Below are positions 40,376 to 48,847 of a stretch of DNA of 64,000 nt, piece after piece (the stretch's first letter is position 1; each line of letters starts with the position of its first letter). Under the pieces are notes generated by a model. The model had not been told where the DNA came from. It was given only the letters and a program-made list of their open reading frames with translations, and did no database searches. Source of the stretch: VRUE01 sp963748075 (GTDB taxonomy: Bacteria; Actinomycetota; Thermoleophilia; Solirubrobacterales; 70-9); assembly GCA_963748075.1 (NCBI GenBank), contig CAVVHQ010000043.1, forward strand, positions 36,788 through 100,787, written 5' to 3'. Position numbers and translations under genes: made by a program.

Positions 40376-43300
40376 CTACGGTATCTCACCCGGATCGGTG
40401 GGCCGGGGGCGGGCGGGCGGCTCCAATGCGGCCAGTTCGGCGACGACGACGTTGACCACCCCGTCGCGGCGCTCCAGGCGCCCGCAGGCGCGAAGCAGCG
40501 GGGCCGCACGGACCAGGGAGCGGCGGCGATCGCAGAGCGGCGGCGGGACGATCAGGTTGACGGTACCGTGCTCGTCTTCGAGCAGCACGAAGGTGATCCC
40601 CTTCGCCGTCTCGGGACGCTGGCGAGCGACCACCACGCCGGCGACCTCGACGCTGGCGCCGTCCTCGATCCGCCCCAGCTCCGAGCTGCGGGCGACGCCC
40701 TCGCCGAGCTCGCCGCGCAGCAGGGCGAGCGGGTGCTCCCCGAGGTTGATCCCGGTCGCGCGGTAGTCCTCAACCGCCTTCTGCCAGCGCCCCAGCGGCT
40801 CGAGCTCGGGCGCGGGCGGGGGCTCCAAGGGCAGCGCCATCTGCGTCCTCTCCCCATGCCGTACCCCGGTTGCGGCCATCCCGGCCCGCCAGAGGGCCCT
40901 CCTGCGGTCGGAAGGCGTGCCCACACCCCCCGCCCGGACAAGTGCCTCGCTAATTAGCTCGGCACTTTGAGTATCCGCCCGTTCGGGGGGTGTGGGCACA
41001 CCTTCCACCAAGCCGTCCAGCGCGCCGGCCCAGGCGAGCCGCTCCAGCCCGTCGCGGCTCGCGCCCGAGCGGGTGGCGAGGTCGGCGATGCTCCGGTAGG
41101 GGCCGCCGCGCCGGCGCTCCTCGACCAGGGCCTCCATCTCCTCCGCGCGGACCCCCTTGACGTAGCCGAGCCCGATCCGCACCTCCTCTCCCCCCGTCGA
41201 TGGGCCGATTCCGGACGATATGCGTCCGTTTTCGTCCCGTCGGCGGGGTGATTCCACGTGGCAGAGCACGCAGCTGCAATTGGCGTCGGGGGGCGCCACC
41301 CGCACGCCGCGGCGCTGCGCGTCGTGGACGAGGGAATCGGGGGGGTAGAAGCCCATCGGCTGCTCGTTCAAGAGCGAGCAGAGGAGCTCCGGGCCGTAGT
41401 GGACGCGCAGCCAGGCGGACTGGTAGGCGAGCAGGCCGAAGGCGGCGGAGTGGGCCTTGGGAAAGCCGAAGCCGGAGAAGCCCTGGATCTGCGTCCAGAC
41501 CCGCTCGGCGACGGCGGCCGGGACGCCGCGGCCCCGCGCCCCGGCGAGGAAGCGCTCGTGGTGGGAGTGGATCGCCGCCTCGGAGCGCTTGCGGCTCATC
41601 GCCCGTCGCAGCCCCTCGGCCTCCGCGGAGGAGAAGCCGGCCAGCGCCATCGCGACCTCGATCACCTGCTCCTGGAAGACGATCGTCCCCAGCGTCTCCT
41701 TCAGCACCGGCTCCAGCAGCGGATGCGGGTAGGGGATCTCGAAGCCGGGGTCTTCGCGCAACCGCTTTCGCCGCTCGATGTAGGGGTGGATGGCGCCGCC
41801 CTGGATCGGGCCGGGGCGGACGAGGGCGACCTGGACGGTGAGGTCGTCGAGGTCGCGGGGCAGGGTGCGGGGAAGCATCTGCATCTGCGCCCGGCTCTCG
41901 ATCTGAAAGACGCCCGTGGTCTCGGCCGCCCGGATCGAGGAGAAGGTCTCGGGGTCGTCGTGGGGGATGCGCGAGAGGTCGATTCGCTCGCCTCGCGCCC
42001 GCTCTATCTCCTCGACGCAGCGCTCGACCGCGGAGAGCATCCCGAGGCCGAGCAGGTCGATCTTCAGAAAGCCCGCGTCGGCACAGGAGTCCTTGTCCCA
42101 CTGGACGGTCTGCCGCCCCGCCATCGCCGCCGGCACCACCGGGCAGACGTCGATCAGCGGTCGCGTCGAGATCACCATCCCGCCGGGGTGCTGGGAGGCA
42201 TGGCGGGGAAGGCCGACCGCCTCGGCGCAGAGCTCGACCAGCGAGCGCCAGCGGGGCGAGCCGGCGCGCTCGCGCCCGACCGCGGCTACGACCTGGCTCT
42301 CGATCTCCCCCGCCTCCCCGTGGAAGCCGACCGTCCGCGCCACCCGCTCGATCTCCCCAGCCGGCAGCCCCAGCGCCTTGCCGAGGTCGCGCACCGCGCC
42401 GCGCGGGCGGTAGGTGGAAAAGGCGGCGACCAGCGCCGAGCGCTCGGAGCCGTAGCGCTCGTGCACGCGGGGGATCAGCGCCTCGCGGATGTCGCGCGGG
42501 AAGTCGAGGTCGATGTCGGGAACGGCCGACATCTCCTCGTTGAGGAAGCGGCCGGGGAAGAGGCTCGCCTTGACCGGGTCGACGTGGGAGAGGCCGGTCA
42601 GGTAGCAGACGATCGAGCTGACGCTGGAGCCCCTCCCCCGCCCCGGCGGCAGCACCCGGCGCGCCGAGCCCGGCCCTCGCACCTGCGCCGCGACCTCGCG
42701 CGCCAGCTCGAGCAGGTCGCGGTGCAGGAGGAAGAACCCGGAGAGGCTCAGGCCGCGGATCACCGCAAGCTCCTCCTCCAGCCGCCGCTCCGCCTCGCGC
42801 CGCTCGGGCGAGCTCGCGTAGCGCTCGGCGAGCAGCGCCCGGCAGGTCCCGGTCAGCTCGCGGTCGGCAGCGGCGTCCTCGGAGCCCGGATAGCGGTAGC
42901 CCAGCTCCGCCGTGAGGTCGAAGCGCAGCCGCTCGGCCACTCGCACCGTCTCCGCGACCGCCCCCGGATGCTCGGCGAAGCGAAGGGCCATCGCCTGCGG
43001 GGAGGCGATCGCCGCGCTGGAGTTGCCGCGCCGAAGCGGCTCGGACTCCTCCAGCCCGACACCGTGGCGAATCGCGACGAAGGCGTCCTGCAGGCGGGCG
43101 CGCGACCGTCGGTGGCAGTGGATGTCGCCGCTCGCCACGCACCCCACCCCCAGCCGCCCGGCCAGCCCCTCGAGCCAGCGGTTGCGGGCGCGGTCGTGGC
43201 GCTCGTAGGGGCGCTGCAGCTCGACCCGCAGCCGATCGGCTCCGAAGGCGTCGAGCAGCTCCCGGCCCAGCGCCGCCGCTCGGGAGCGTTCGCCGCGCTC

Positions 43301-43738
43301 CCACAGGCCGGCCACGATGCCCTCGCGGGAGCAGCCCGTGAGGCAGACCAATCCCTCGGCGCGCTCCTTGACCGCCGCCAGGCTCACCCAGGGCTGCTCG
43401 GCGCGGCGCTGGGGATTGTCGCGGGTGCGGGCGTGAGCCTCGGTGAGGAGGCGACAGAGGTTGCGGTAGCCGGCCGCCGTCTCGACCAGGAGGGTCAGGT
43501 GCGCCAACGCCTCCGCGGTGGTTATGGTCAGCTCGGCGCCGGTGATCCCCCGTATCCCCAATCCCCTGCAGGCCTGGGCGAACTCCATCGACCCCCATAC
43601 CCCGTCGTGGTCGGTCAGGGCGACAGCGGGGTAGCCGAGGGACGCCGCCGCAGCGGCAAGCTCGGTCGGCGTCGAGGCGCCGTCGAGGAACGAGAAGGCG
43701 GAGTGAGCGTGCAGCTCGACGTAGGGGACGGCGGCCAT
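40376..43738 (-). CDS. dnaE2: Error-prone DNA polymerase DnaE2 (ImuC)
   Basis: About 1120 residues. N-terminal PHP domain (HAHSAFSFLDG, YPAVALTDHDGVWG), then the C-family polymerase core with catalytic PDIDLDFPRD, GFGFPKAHSA and a C-terminal OB-type region. It performs lesion-bypass synthesis with ImuB in SOS mutagenesis. The ATG shares a base with the stop of the DUF6504 gene. Two unusual insertions, at residues about 831-849 and about 912-943, are encoded by palindromic DNA (41192-41248 and 40910-41006) and keep the frame open; both are near the C-terminal third. Confidence 0.9.
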   Translation of the reverse strand: MAAVPYVELHAHSAFSFLDGASTPTELAAAAASLGYPAVALTDHDGVWGSMEFAQACRGLGIRGITGAELTITTAEALAHLTLLVETAAGYRNLCRLLTEAHARTRDNPQRRAEQPWVSLAAVKERAEGLVCLTGCSREGIVAGLWERGERSRAAALGRELLDAFGADRLRVELQRPYERHDRARNRWLEGLAGRLGVGCVASGDIHCHRRSRARLQDAFVAIRHGVGLEESEPLRRGNSSAAIASPQAMALRFAEHPGAVAETVRVAERLRFDLTAELGYRYPGSEDAAADRELTGTCRALLAERYASSPERREAERRLEEELAVIRGLSLSGFFLLHRDLLELAREVAAQVRGPGSARRVLPPGRGRGSSVSSIVCYLTGLSHVDPVKASLFPGRFLNEEMSAVPDIDLDFPRDIREALIPRVHERYGSERSALVAAFSTYRPRGAVRDLGKALGLPAGEIERVARTVGFHGEAGEIESQVVAAVGRERAGSPRWRSLVELCAEAVGLPRHASQHPGGMVISTRPLIDVCPVVPAAMAGRQTVQWDKDSCADAGFLKIDLLGLGMLSAVERCVEEIERARGERIDLSRIPHDDPETFSSIRAAETTGVFQIESRAQMQMLPRTLPRDLDDLTVQVALVRPGPIQGGAIHPYIERRKRLREDPGFEIPYPHPLLEPVLKETLGTIVFQEQVIEVAMALAGFSSAEAEGLRRAMSRKRSEAAIHSHHERFLAGARGRGVPAAVAERVWTQIQGFSGFGFPKAHSAAFGLLAYQSAWLRVHYGPELLCSLLNEQPMGFYPPDSLVHDAQRRGVRVAPPDANCSCVLCHVESPRRRDENGRISSGIGPSTGGEEVRIGLGYVKGVRAEEMEALVEERRRGGPYRSIADLATRSGASRDGLERLAWAGALDGLVEGVPTPPERADTQSAELISEALVRAGGVGTPSDRRRALWRAGMAATGVRHGERTQMALPLEPPPAPELEPLGRWQKAVEDYRATGINLGEHPLALLRGELGEGVARSSELGRIEDGASVEVAGVVVARQRPETAKGITFVLLEDEHGTVNLIVPPPLCDRRRSLVRAAPLLRACGRLERRDGVVNVVVAELAALEPPARPRPTDPGEIP
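40910..41006. repeat. Coding palindrome A inside dnaE2
   Basis: Outer arms of 23 nt (GGAAGGCGTGCCCACACCCC...G at 40910-40932 and its partner at 40984-41006) differ at one base. Inside lie AAGTGCC (40940-40946), a GCTAATTAGC self-complementary core (40949-40958) and GGCACTT (40961-40967). In the DnaE2 frame the unit is translated as about 32 extra residues (SAELISEALVRAGG in the middle) between LAWAGALD and RRRALWRAG, which are adjacent or nearly so in the DnaE2 proteins I know. Confidence 0.7.
41192..41248. repeat. Coding palindrome B inside dnaE2
   Basis: Arms of 26 nt (41192-41217 and 41223-41248) pair at 20 of 26 positions, with a perfect central stem CGGACG/CGTCCG around ATATG. In frame it is translated as about 19 residues (RRRDENGRISSGIGPSTGG), inserted before the conserved RIGLGYVKG of DnaE2. 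It differs in sequence from palindrome A, so two separate insertions seem to have entered the same gene. Confidence 0.6.
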
Positions 43739-43983
43739 CAGGCCACCTGCCGCTGCCAGCGCCCGCTGCGCACGTCCAGGAAGACGGTGACGCTTCGGCC
43801 GTCGACCAGGACCAGCTCGTAGTAGTGGCGGTGCAGGGGACGGTCCGTCCACCAGCGGTCCTCGACCACCCACTCCTCGGGGATCGCATCGACCGCGATC
43901 CCGCCGAGCGCCAGCGGCGTGCCGTCGCCGTCCACCTCGACCTGCGCGCCCCGCGGCAGGTAGATGCGGCGCACCCGGCTCAT
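43738..43983 (-). CDS. DUF6504-like small protein of the ImuB-DnaE2 cassette
   Basis: About 81 residues. Contains RRIYLPRGAQVEVDGDG and a Trp-rich middle (EEWVVEDRWWTDRPLHRHYYEL), as in the small proteins encoded next to imuB in actinobacteria and called DUF6504. Its ATG overlaps the ImuB stop by 4 bp and its stop shares one base with the dnaE2 ATG, so the three genes are translated as one unit. Function is unproven; a mutasome accessory role is inferred from context only. Confidence 0.75.
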   Translation of the reverse strand: MSRVRRIYLPRGAQVEVDGDGTPLALGGIAVDAIPEEWVVEDRWWTDRPLHRHYYELVLVDGRSVTVFLDVRSGRWQRQVA

Positions 43984-45197
43984 CGGTCGATATAGGGGGC
44001 CAGCAGGAACCGCCGCTCGGGCACGCGGGAGCGAGGGTCGAGGTCGACGATCTTGAGCAGCGCCTCGGCTCCCGAGGCGGCCCGGACCTCCCGCACCGTC
44101 GCCGCGAGCGCTCCTCGTCGCGGCTCGCGCCCGCCGAGCGCGAGCTCGAGCTGATCGGCGGCGAGCGGCCCCAGGGCAAGCGCCCGCAGGCGCAGCCCCC
44201 GCGCCGGCTCGGGCAGCGCCTGGAGCCTCGGGGCCAGGAGCGAGCCGATCGCCCGCGCATCTGCGGTCGGCCGGCCCAGCCCCTGCTCCACGCTCCAGCT
44301 CCCGCCGCTGTCGAGCAGCGCGGAGAGGCGAAGCGCCAACACGGTCCTCCCCCGCCGCCCCGGGATTGCGAGGAGCCGGTCGACCAGAAGCTCGAGGGCG
44401 TGATCGAGCTGCTGGCCGGCGGTCCCCTCCGGCAGCTCGATCTCGGCGAGGAGCTCCTCATGCGGCTCGCGCGGGCGCAGCGGGGTGTCCTCGCCACGGG
44501 CGAGGCGCAGGGCCCGCAGACCGAGCGAGCCGAAGCGATCGGCGATCTGATCGGGGGAGATGGCGGCGAGCTTGCCGAGGGTGTCGAGTCCCAGCCGTCT
44601 CAGGCCGGCGACCAGCTCGCTCCCCTCCGGCCCGCCCCCGCCGAGCCCCGCGGTCAGCGTCCCGACCGGGAGCGGGGAGAGGAACCTGCGAAGCGCGCGA
44701 CCGGGAACGATCGGCTCGCCGTTCGACCCGGAGAGGACGCGGAGCAGGCGCGATCCCCGGCCGGCAGCGACGAAGGCCGCGAAGCGATTGGGGGCGACCG
44801 CGACCCGCACCGGCAGCTGCGCCGCCTCGCGGGCCGCCGCGATCACCCCGGCGATCTCGCCGCCGTGGATCCCCCGCAGCCCCTCGACCGCGAAGAAGGC
44901 CTCGCCGGGGCGCTCGGACTCCACCGCCGCGCCAATCCCCTCGAGTCGGCCCAGCAGCCCGTCCCACAGCTCGGCGGCCCGAGCGGGGTCGGGCGGGATC
45001 AGGCGCAGCGAGGGGCAACGGGCAAGCGCCTCCCCCAGGGGCATTCCGGCGTGGACGCCGCCGGCCTCGGCGGGCTCGGAGATCTCGCCAACCGCCTGCC
45101 GGGCGCCCGGCGGCGGAGCCAGTGCGACCGGCTCGTCGAGCCGACCGGGACAAGCGACCCTGAGCGGGAAGCGGGGGATGAGGACGCACGCGACCAT
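43980..45197 (-). CDS. imuB: ImuB, Y-family polymerase-like mutasome protein
   Basis: About 405 residues. Overall shape of a Y-family polymerase: palm-like N-terminus (VACVLIPRFPLRVACP), a helix-hairpin-helix-type region (LRRLGLDTLGKLAAI) and a little-finger domain. The acidic catalytic residues of active Y-family enzymes are not present in the first strand, as expected of ImuB, which is inactive and links DnaE2 to the sliding clamp. A perfect 14-bp inverted repeat containing a GAAC-N4-GTTC SOS box lies directly at the start codon. Confidence 0.85.
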   Translation of the reverse strand: MVACVLIPRFPLRVACPGRLDEPVALAPPPGARQAVGEISEPAEAGGVHAGMPLGEALARCPSLRLIPPDPARAAELWDGLLGRLEGIGAAVESERPGEAFFAVEGLRGIHGGEIAGVIAAAREAAQLPVRVAVAPNRFAAFVAAGRGSRLLRVLSGSNGEPIVPGRALRRFLSPLPVGTLTAGLGGGGPEGSELVAGLRRLGLDTLGKLAAISPDQIADRFGSLGLRALRLARGEDTPLRPREPHEELLAEIELPEGTAGQQLDHALELLVDRLLAIPGRRGRTVLALRLSALLDSGGSWSVEQGLGRPTADARAIGSLLAPRLQALPEPARGLRLRALALGPLAADQLELALGGREPRRGALAATVREVRAASGAEALLKIVDLDPRSRVPERRFLLAPYIDR

Positions 45198-45221
45198 ACG
45201 AACACCTGTTCGTATGGTCGC
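45190..45221 (-). promoter_or_regulatory. LexA (SOS) box at the imuB start codon
   Basis: CGAACACCTGTTCG (45199-45212) fits the GAAC-N4-GTTC SOS box of actinobacteria and Bacillus. It is the core of a longer perfect palindrome: GCGACCATACGAAC (45190-45203) and GTTCGTATGGTCGC (45208-45221). The imuB ATG (45197-45195) is inside the palindrome, one base from the core. A TTGACT (-35-like) lies at 45232-45227, so LexA bound here would block the promoter; the transcript would be nearly leaderless. Confidence 0.75.
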
Positions 45222-45254
45222 AGCGGAGTCAAGCCCCTCGCGGCGTGGCGCATC

Positions 45255-45288
45255 CGACTTCGACCACACCTGAGTGGGGTGAATGTCG
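45255..45288. repeat. Degenerate relative of the DUF559-flanking palindrome
   Basis: CGACTTCGACCACAC and GTGGGGTGAATGTCG pair at 11 of 15 positions around CTGA. Aligned with the 14742-14782 copy it shares GACTT-GACC-CAC--GAGTGGGG--AA-GTC, with similar flanks. It sits upstream of imuB without a DUF559 gene, like a stand-alone REP-type copy. Confidence 0.45.
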
Positions 45289-45319
45289 GCTGCGCGGGCT
45301 CAGATCGACCCCGGGGCAC

Positions 45320-46879
45320 TCACCAGATCGAGCGGTCGACGAACGCCTCCACCTCGGCGGCCAACCGGTCGGGCGGGGCCTCGGTGACGAGCGGCATTCG
45401 GGCGCTCGCGGGGATCTCCGCATATGGCGCGAGATCGTCGAGCTGTCGCTCGACCACCGCGGCGTCGGCGTCGGAGACTCGATCGCGCTCGAGCTCGCGC
45501 TCCCGCGCCCGGCCCAGGAGCACCTCGGTCGGCGCCGTGCACTCGACCAGCAGGCGCGGGGCGGACTGCTCGGCCAGCCCGTCCTCGAAGGCCGCGCGCG
45601 CGCTTCGCCGGTGGAAGGTCGCGTCGACGATCGCCCCGCCCCGCTTCTCCAGCTCCTCCCGGGCGGCCCTGCCCATCTCCCTGTAGGTCCGCGTCGTCAT
45701 CTCGCTGGAGTACTGCTCCTGCCCGCCCCGCTCGGTGGGGTCGATCCCGGCGAGGCGCTTGCGCGTCAGATCCGAGGAGATGTACGCCCAGCCGCTCAGC
45801 TCGGCGAGCCGGCGCGCGAGGGTCGTCTTGCCCGTACCCGCGACGCCGCAGATCGTCAGCAGCAGCGGCCCGCGGGCGCGCCAGGCGAATCGGTGGCCGA
45901 GGTCGAGCAGCTGGCGCGCATCGGCCTCCTGTGCGTGGCGCTCGGGGTCCTGCTCGCCCAGCTCGAGAGCGCGCAGGGCGGCGACCTTGGCGCGGACCCA
46001 GGCGCGGTAGGAGGCGAGGAAGAAGAGCAGGGGGTCGTCGCCGGGGTCGCCCCCGGCCCGGCGATAGCCGTCGACCAGCTGCAGGGCCGCCCGCTCGGCG
46101 CCGAGCCGGGCCAGGTCCATGACCAGGAACGCGAGGTCGGCCGCGACGTCGATCTCACGCAGCGCCGGGTTGAACTCCACGCAGTCGTAGACGTAGAGCG
46201 GTTCGTGCGCCGGCACGACGATGTGCTCGGCCCGCAGGTCCCCGTGGCAGTCGCGCACCAGCCCGGCTCGCGCCCGCGCCTCCAATTGCCCGCGCCGCGC
46301 CGCGAGGAAACCGCGGGTGAAGCGCTCGGCGGCCCCGAGACGGTCCCCGCCGAGGATGCCCTCGCCCGCCTCGCGCAGCGTCGTCAGGTTCTCCTCCAGG
46401 GTCGCGACGAGGACGTCCACCGCACGGCGCTCGAGCGGGACGGCGGGCGCCTCCGCGTGGAAGCGGGCAAGCCGGCGGGCGACGGCCTCGACCTGCCGGG
46501 GCTCGAGCTCGCCCCCGGTCGCGAGGACGGCCAGGTCCCGGTCCTCCGCCACCCGGCGCATCTCGACCGCGTACTCGATCGCGGCCGGGTCGTCCTCGGA
46601 GGTGAGGGAGTAGCGACCTTCGCTGTGGGCGATCCCGACCACCCCGAGGTAGATCTGCGGCGCCAGGCGGCGGTTGAGGCGGACCTCCTCATGGCACATC
46701 TCGTGGCGCCGCGGCAGCGTCCCGTAATCGAGGAAGGGAAAGACGATCGGCTTCTTCACCTTGTAGGCGAGGTCGTCGGCCAGGAAGACCCAGGAGATGT
46801 GGGTCTCGCGGAGCTCGACCGACGACGGGGCGTGCGGGTAGAAGCTCGGCTCGAGCATCGCCTCCAGCAGCCCCGTCAT
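45320..46879 (-). CDS. Kinase-like protein: APH-like domain fused to AAA P-loop domain
   Basis: About 519 residues. N-terminal half resembles aminoglycoside-phosphotransferase/choline-kinase folds: DDLAYKVKKPIVFPFLDYGT and the catalytic VRDCHGDLRAEHIVV (HGDL). C-terminal half is an AAA_33-type P-loop kinase with GVAGTGKTTLARRLAE and a Walker-B-like DAT. This two-domain form is found in many actinobacteria and annotated as a gluconokinase-like or AAA family ATPase; the substrate is unknown. The start at 46879 (ATG) is one of two good choices; 46858 is another. It is divergent from the patatin gene. Confidence 0.78.
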   Translation of the reverse strand: MTGLLEAMLEPSFYPHAPSSVELRETHISWVFLADDLAYKVKKPIVFPFLDYGTLPRRHEMCHEEVRLNRRLAPQIYLGVVGIAHSEGRYSLTSEDDPAAIEYAVEMRRVAEDRDLAVLATGGELEPRQVEAVARRLARFHAEAPAVPLERRAVDVLVATLEENLTTLREAGEGILGGDRLGAAERFTRGFLAARRGQLEARARAGLVRDCHGDLRAEHIVVPAHEPLYVYDCVEFNPALREIDVAADLAFLVMDLARLGAERAALQLVDGYRRAGGDPGDDPLLFFLASYRAWVRAKVAALRALELGEQDPERHAQEADARQLLDLGHRFAWRARGPLLLTICGVAGTGKTTLARRLAELSGWAYISSDLTRKRLAGIDPTERGGQEQYSSEMTTRTYREMGRAAREELEKRGGAIVDATFHRRSARAAFEDGLAEQSAPRLLVECTAPTEVLLGRARERELERDRVSDADAAVVERQLDDLAPYAEIPASARMPLVTEAPPDRLAAEVEAFVDRSIW

Positions 46880-46956
46880 CCTCCACACGATATGGCCCGA
46901 GGCTGGAGGCTCTGTGATACTTCCCGCTTGCCCATGACTGCACGGACGCGGCAAGG

Positions 46957-48030
46957 ATGAAGGTCGGCCTCGTCCTCGGTGCGGGTGGGATCCAGGGAGG
47001 CGCCTGGCTGACCGGCGGCCTGGAGGCGCTCGCCGAGGAGACCGGTTGGGACCCGGCGACGGCGGACTACGTGATCGGAACCTCGGCCGGCTCGATGATC
47101 GGCGCGCTCTGCGCCTCCGGCGTCCCCCCCTGGTTCATGGTCGCCCATTCGCGTGGCGAGACGTTCGAGGGCGTGGAGGACGTGCAGGGACGCCCGGCCG
47201 CGACCGCCGATCGCGCCGCCGGGGCGCGCTTCGAGCTGCAGCGCACCTGGCCGCCGATCGGCCCCGGCTCCTGGCGGCTGGCGCTTCGCACCCTCGCCAA
47301 TCCTCGCCGCTACACGCCGGCAACCGTGTTCAGCGGTTGGTTGTGGCGCGGCGTCTTCTCGACCGAGTCGCTGAAGGAGACGATCCGCCATGTCGTCCCC
47401 AGCGGCTGGAGCCCGCACCCGAACCTGTGGATCGTCGCCTGCGACTACCAGACCGGCCGCCGCACCCCGTTTGGCCGCGCCGATGGCCCGCCGGCCGACC
47501 TCGCTGACGCCGTCGCCGCCTCCTGTGCGGTCCCCGGCATCTACCATCCGGTGACGATCGGGGACCGGCGCTTCGTCGACGGCGGCATCTCCTCGGTCTC
47601 GAACCTGGACCTGCTGCGCGACGAGGACTTGGACCTCGTCATCTGCCTCAACCCGACTTCGACGCTGCATCCGATCCGCGCGATCAACCCCCGCGACGCC
47701 GCCGCCATCTTCTTCCGTCGCGCCTCCGGCCGCCGCCTCGGCAGCGAGGCGAAGAAGGTCCGCACCGACGGCGCCGACGTGGTCCTGATCCAGCCCACCG
47801 GCGATGACCTCGAGGCGATGGGCCCCAACCTGATGCGGAGCGGGAACCGAAACCACGTCATCGAGGTCGCCCGGCGCACGGTCGCCGAGCAGCTTCGCGA
47901 GCCGCGAAACCGCGAGCTGCTCGCCGCCCTCCCAGAGGGGGATCCGCGCAAGATCCGCCGCCCCGAGGGCCCGCCCTCCGAGTGGCCCGACTGGCGCGAG
48001 CTGCTGCCGCGCCCCGCGATGGCCGGCTAG
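46957..48030 (+). CDS. Patatin-like phospholipase
   Basis: About 357 residues. The patatin catalytic dyad is visible: GTSAGS (the serine of GxSxG) and DGG in FVDGGISSVSN (Asp). The glycine-rich oxyanion loop is LGAGGIQGGAW. It would hydrolyse acyl chains from phospholipids or similar lipids. The GST-like gene follows immediately, so they are likely to be co-transcribed. Confidence 0.9.
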   Translation: MKVGLVLGAGGIQGGAWLTGGLEALAEETGWDPATADYVIGTSAGSMIGALCASGVPPWFMVAHSRGETFEGVEDVQGRPAATADRAAGARFELQRTWPPIGPGSWRLALRTLANPRRYTPATVFSGWLWRGVFSTESLKETIRHVVPSGWSPHPNLWIVACDYQTGRRTPFGRADGPPADLADAVAASCAVPGIYHPVTIGDRRFVDGGISSVSNLDLLRDEDLDLVICLNPTSTLHPIRAINPRDAAAIFFRRASGRRLGSEAKKVRTDGADVVLIQPTGDDLEAMGPNLMRSGNRNHVIEVARRTVAEQLREPRNRELLAALPEGDPRKIRRPEGPPSEWPDWRELLPRPAMAG

Positions 48031-48837
48031 GTGGGACGAGCGGTGGCGGCGCGCGCGGACATGTCGGACGGCGACCGCCTCCCGGTCCTCTGGCAGCTCC
48101 AGATCTCCCACTACAACGAGAAGGCGCGCTGGGCGCTCGACCACAAGCGCATCCACCACGTCCGCCGCTCGCTGCTCCCAGGCCTGCACGCGATCAAGGC
48201 CAGGCGCCTCACCGGCGACACCGACACGACCCCGGTGCTCACCCTCGAGGGCCGCTCGATCGGCGACTCGACGCGGATCATCGCGGCGCTCGAGCAGCGC
48301 TGGCCGCAACCGCCCCTCTATCCGCAGGACGAGGCGCAGCGTCGTCGCGCCCTCGAGCTGGAGGAGTTCTTCGACGAGGAGCTGGGCCCGCACATCCGCC
48401 GCGCGGCCTACCACGAGCTGCTCCCCCACCCCGGTGAAGTGGTTCCGCTGTTCACCCACGGTCAGCGACTCCCGGCGCGGATCCTGATCCGGGCGGCCTT
48501 CCCGCTGCTGCGGGTGGGAATGCGACGCAAGATGGACATCTACGCCCCCGCAGCGGAGGAGAGCCGCCGCAAGACCGTCGCCGCGATGGATCGGCTGGAG
48601 GAGGAGATCGGGCCGAGCGGCTACCTGGTCGGCGACTCCTTCTCCGTCGCCGACCTCACCGCGGCGGCCCTCTTCTACCCGGTCGCCCGCCCACCCGAGT
48701 TCCCCTACCCCTCGATGACCGACCCGCCCGACTCCGCGCGCGAGTTCCTCGACCCCCTCGCCGAGCGGCCGGGCGGAGAATGGGTGACGGAGATGTACCG
48801 GCGCCATCGAACCCCCTCGGCCGAGCCCGGGCCGTGA
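48031..48837 (+). CDS. Glutathione S-transferase-like protein
   Basis: About 268 residues. N-terminal thioredoxin-like domain with ISHYNEKARWALDHK and a Ser-rich GDSTRIIAALE, plus an alpha-helical C-terminal domain (FLVGDSFSVADLTAAAL). As in other GST-like proteins of actinobacteria, the thiol cofactor may not be glutathione. GTG at 48031 is 1 bp after the patatin stop; ATG at 48061 would remove ten residues. Confidence 0.78.
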   Translation: MGRAVAARADMSDGDRLPVLWQLQISHYNEKARWALDHKRIHHVRRSLLPGLHAIKARRLTGDTDTTPVLTLEGRSIGDSTRIIAALEQRWPQPPLYPQDEAQRRRALELEEFFDEELGPHIRRAAYHELLPHPGEVVPLFTHGQRLPARILIRAAFPLLRVGMRRKMDIYAPAAEESRRKTVAAMDRLEEEIGPSGYLVGDSFSVADLTAAALFYPVARPPEFPYPSMTDPPDSAREFLDPLAERPGGEWVTEMYRRHRTPSAEPGP

Positions 48838-48847
48838 CCATCGAAGG

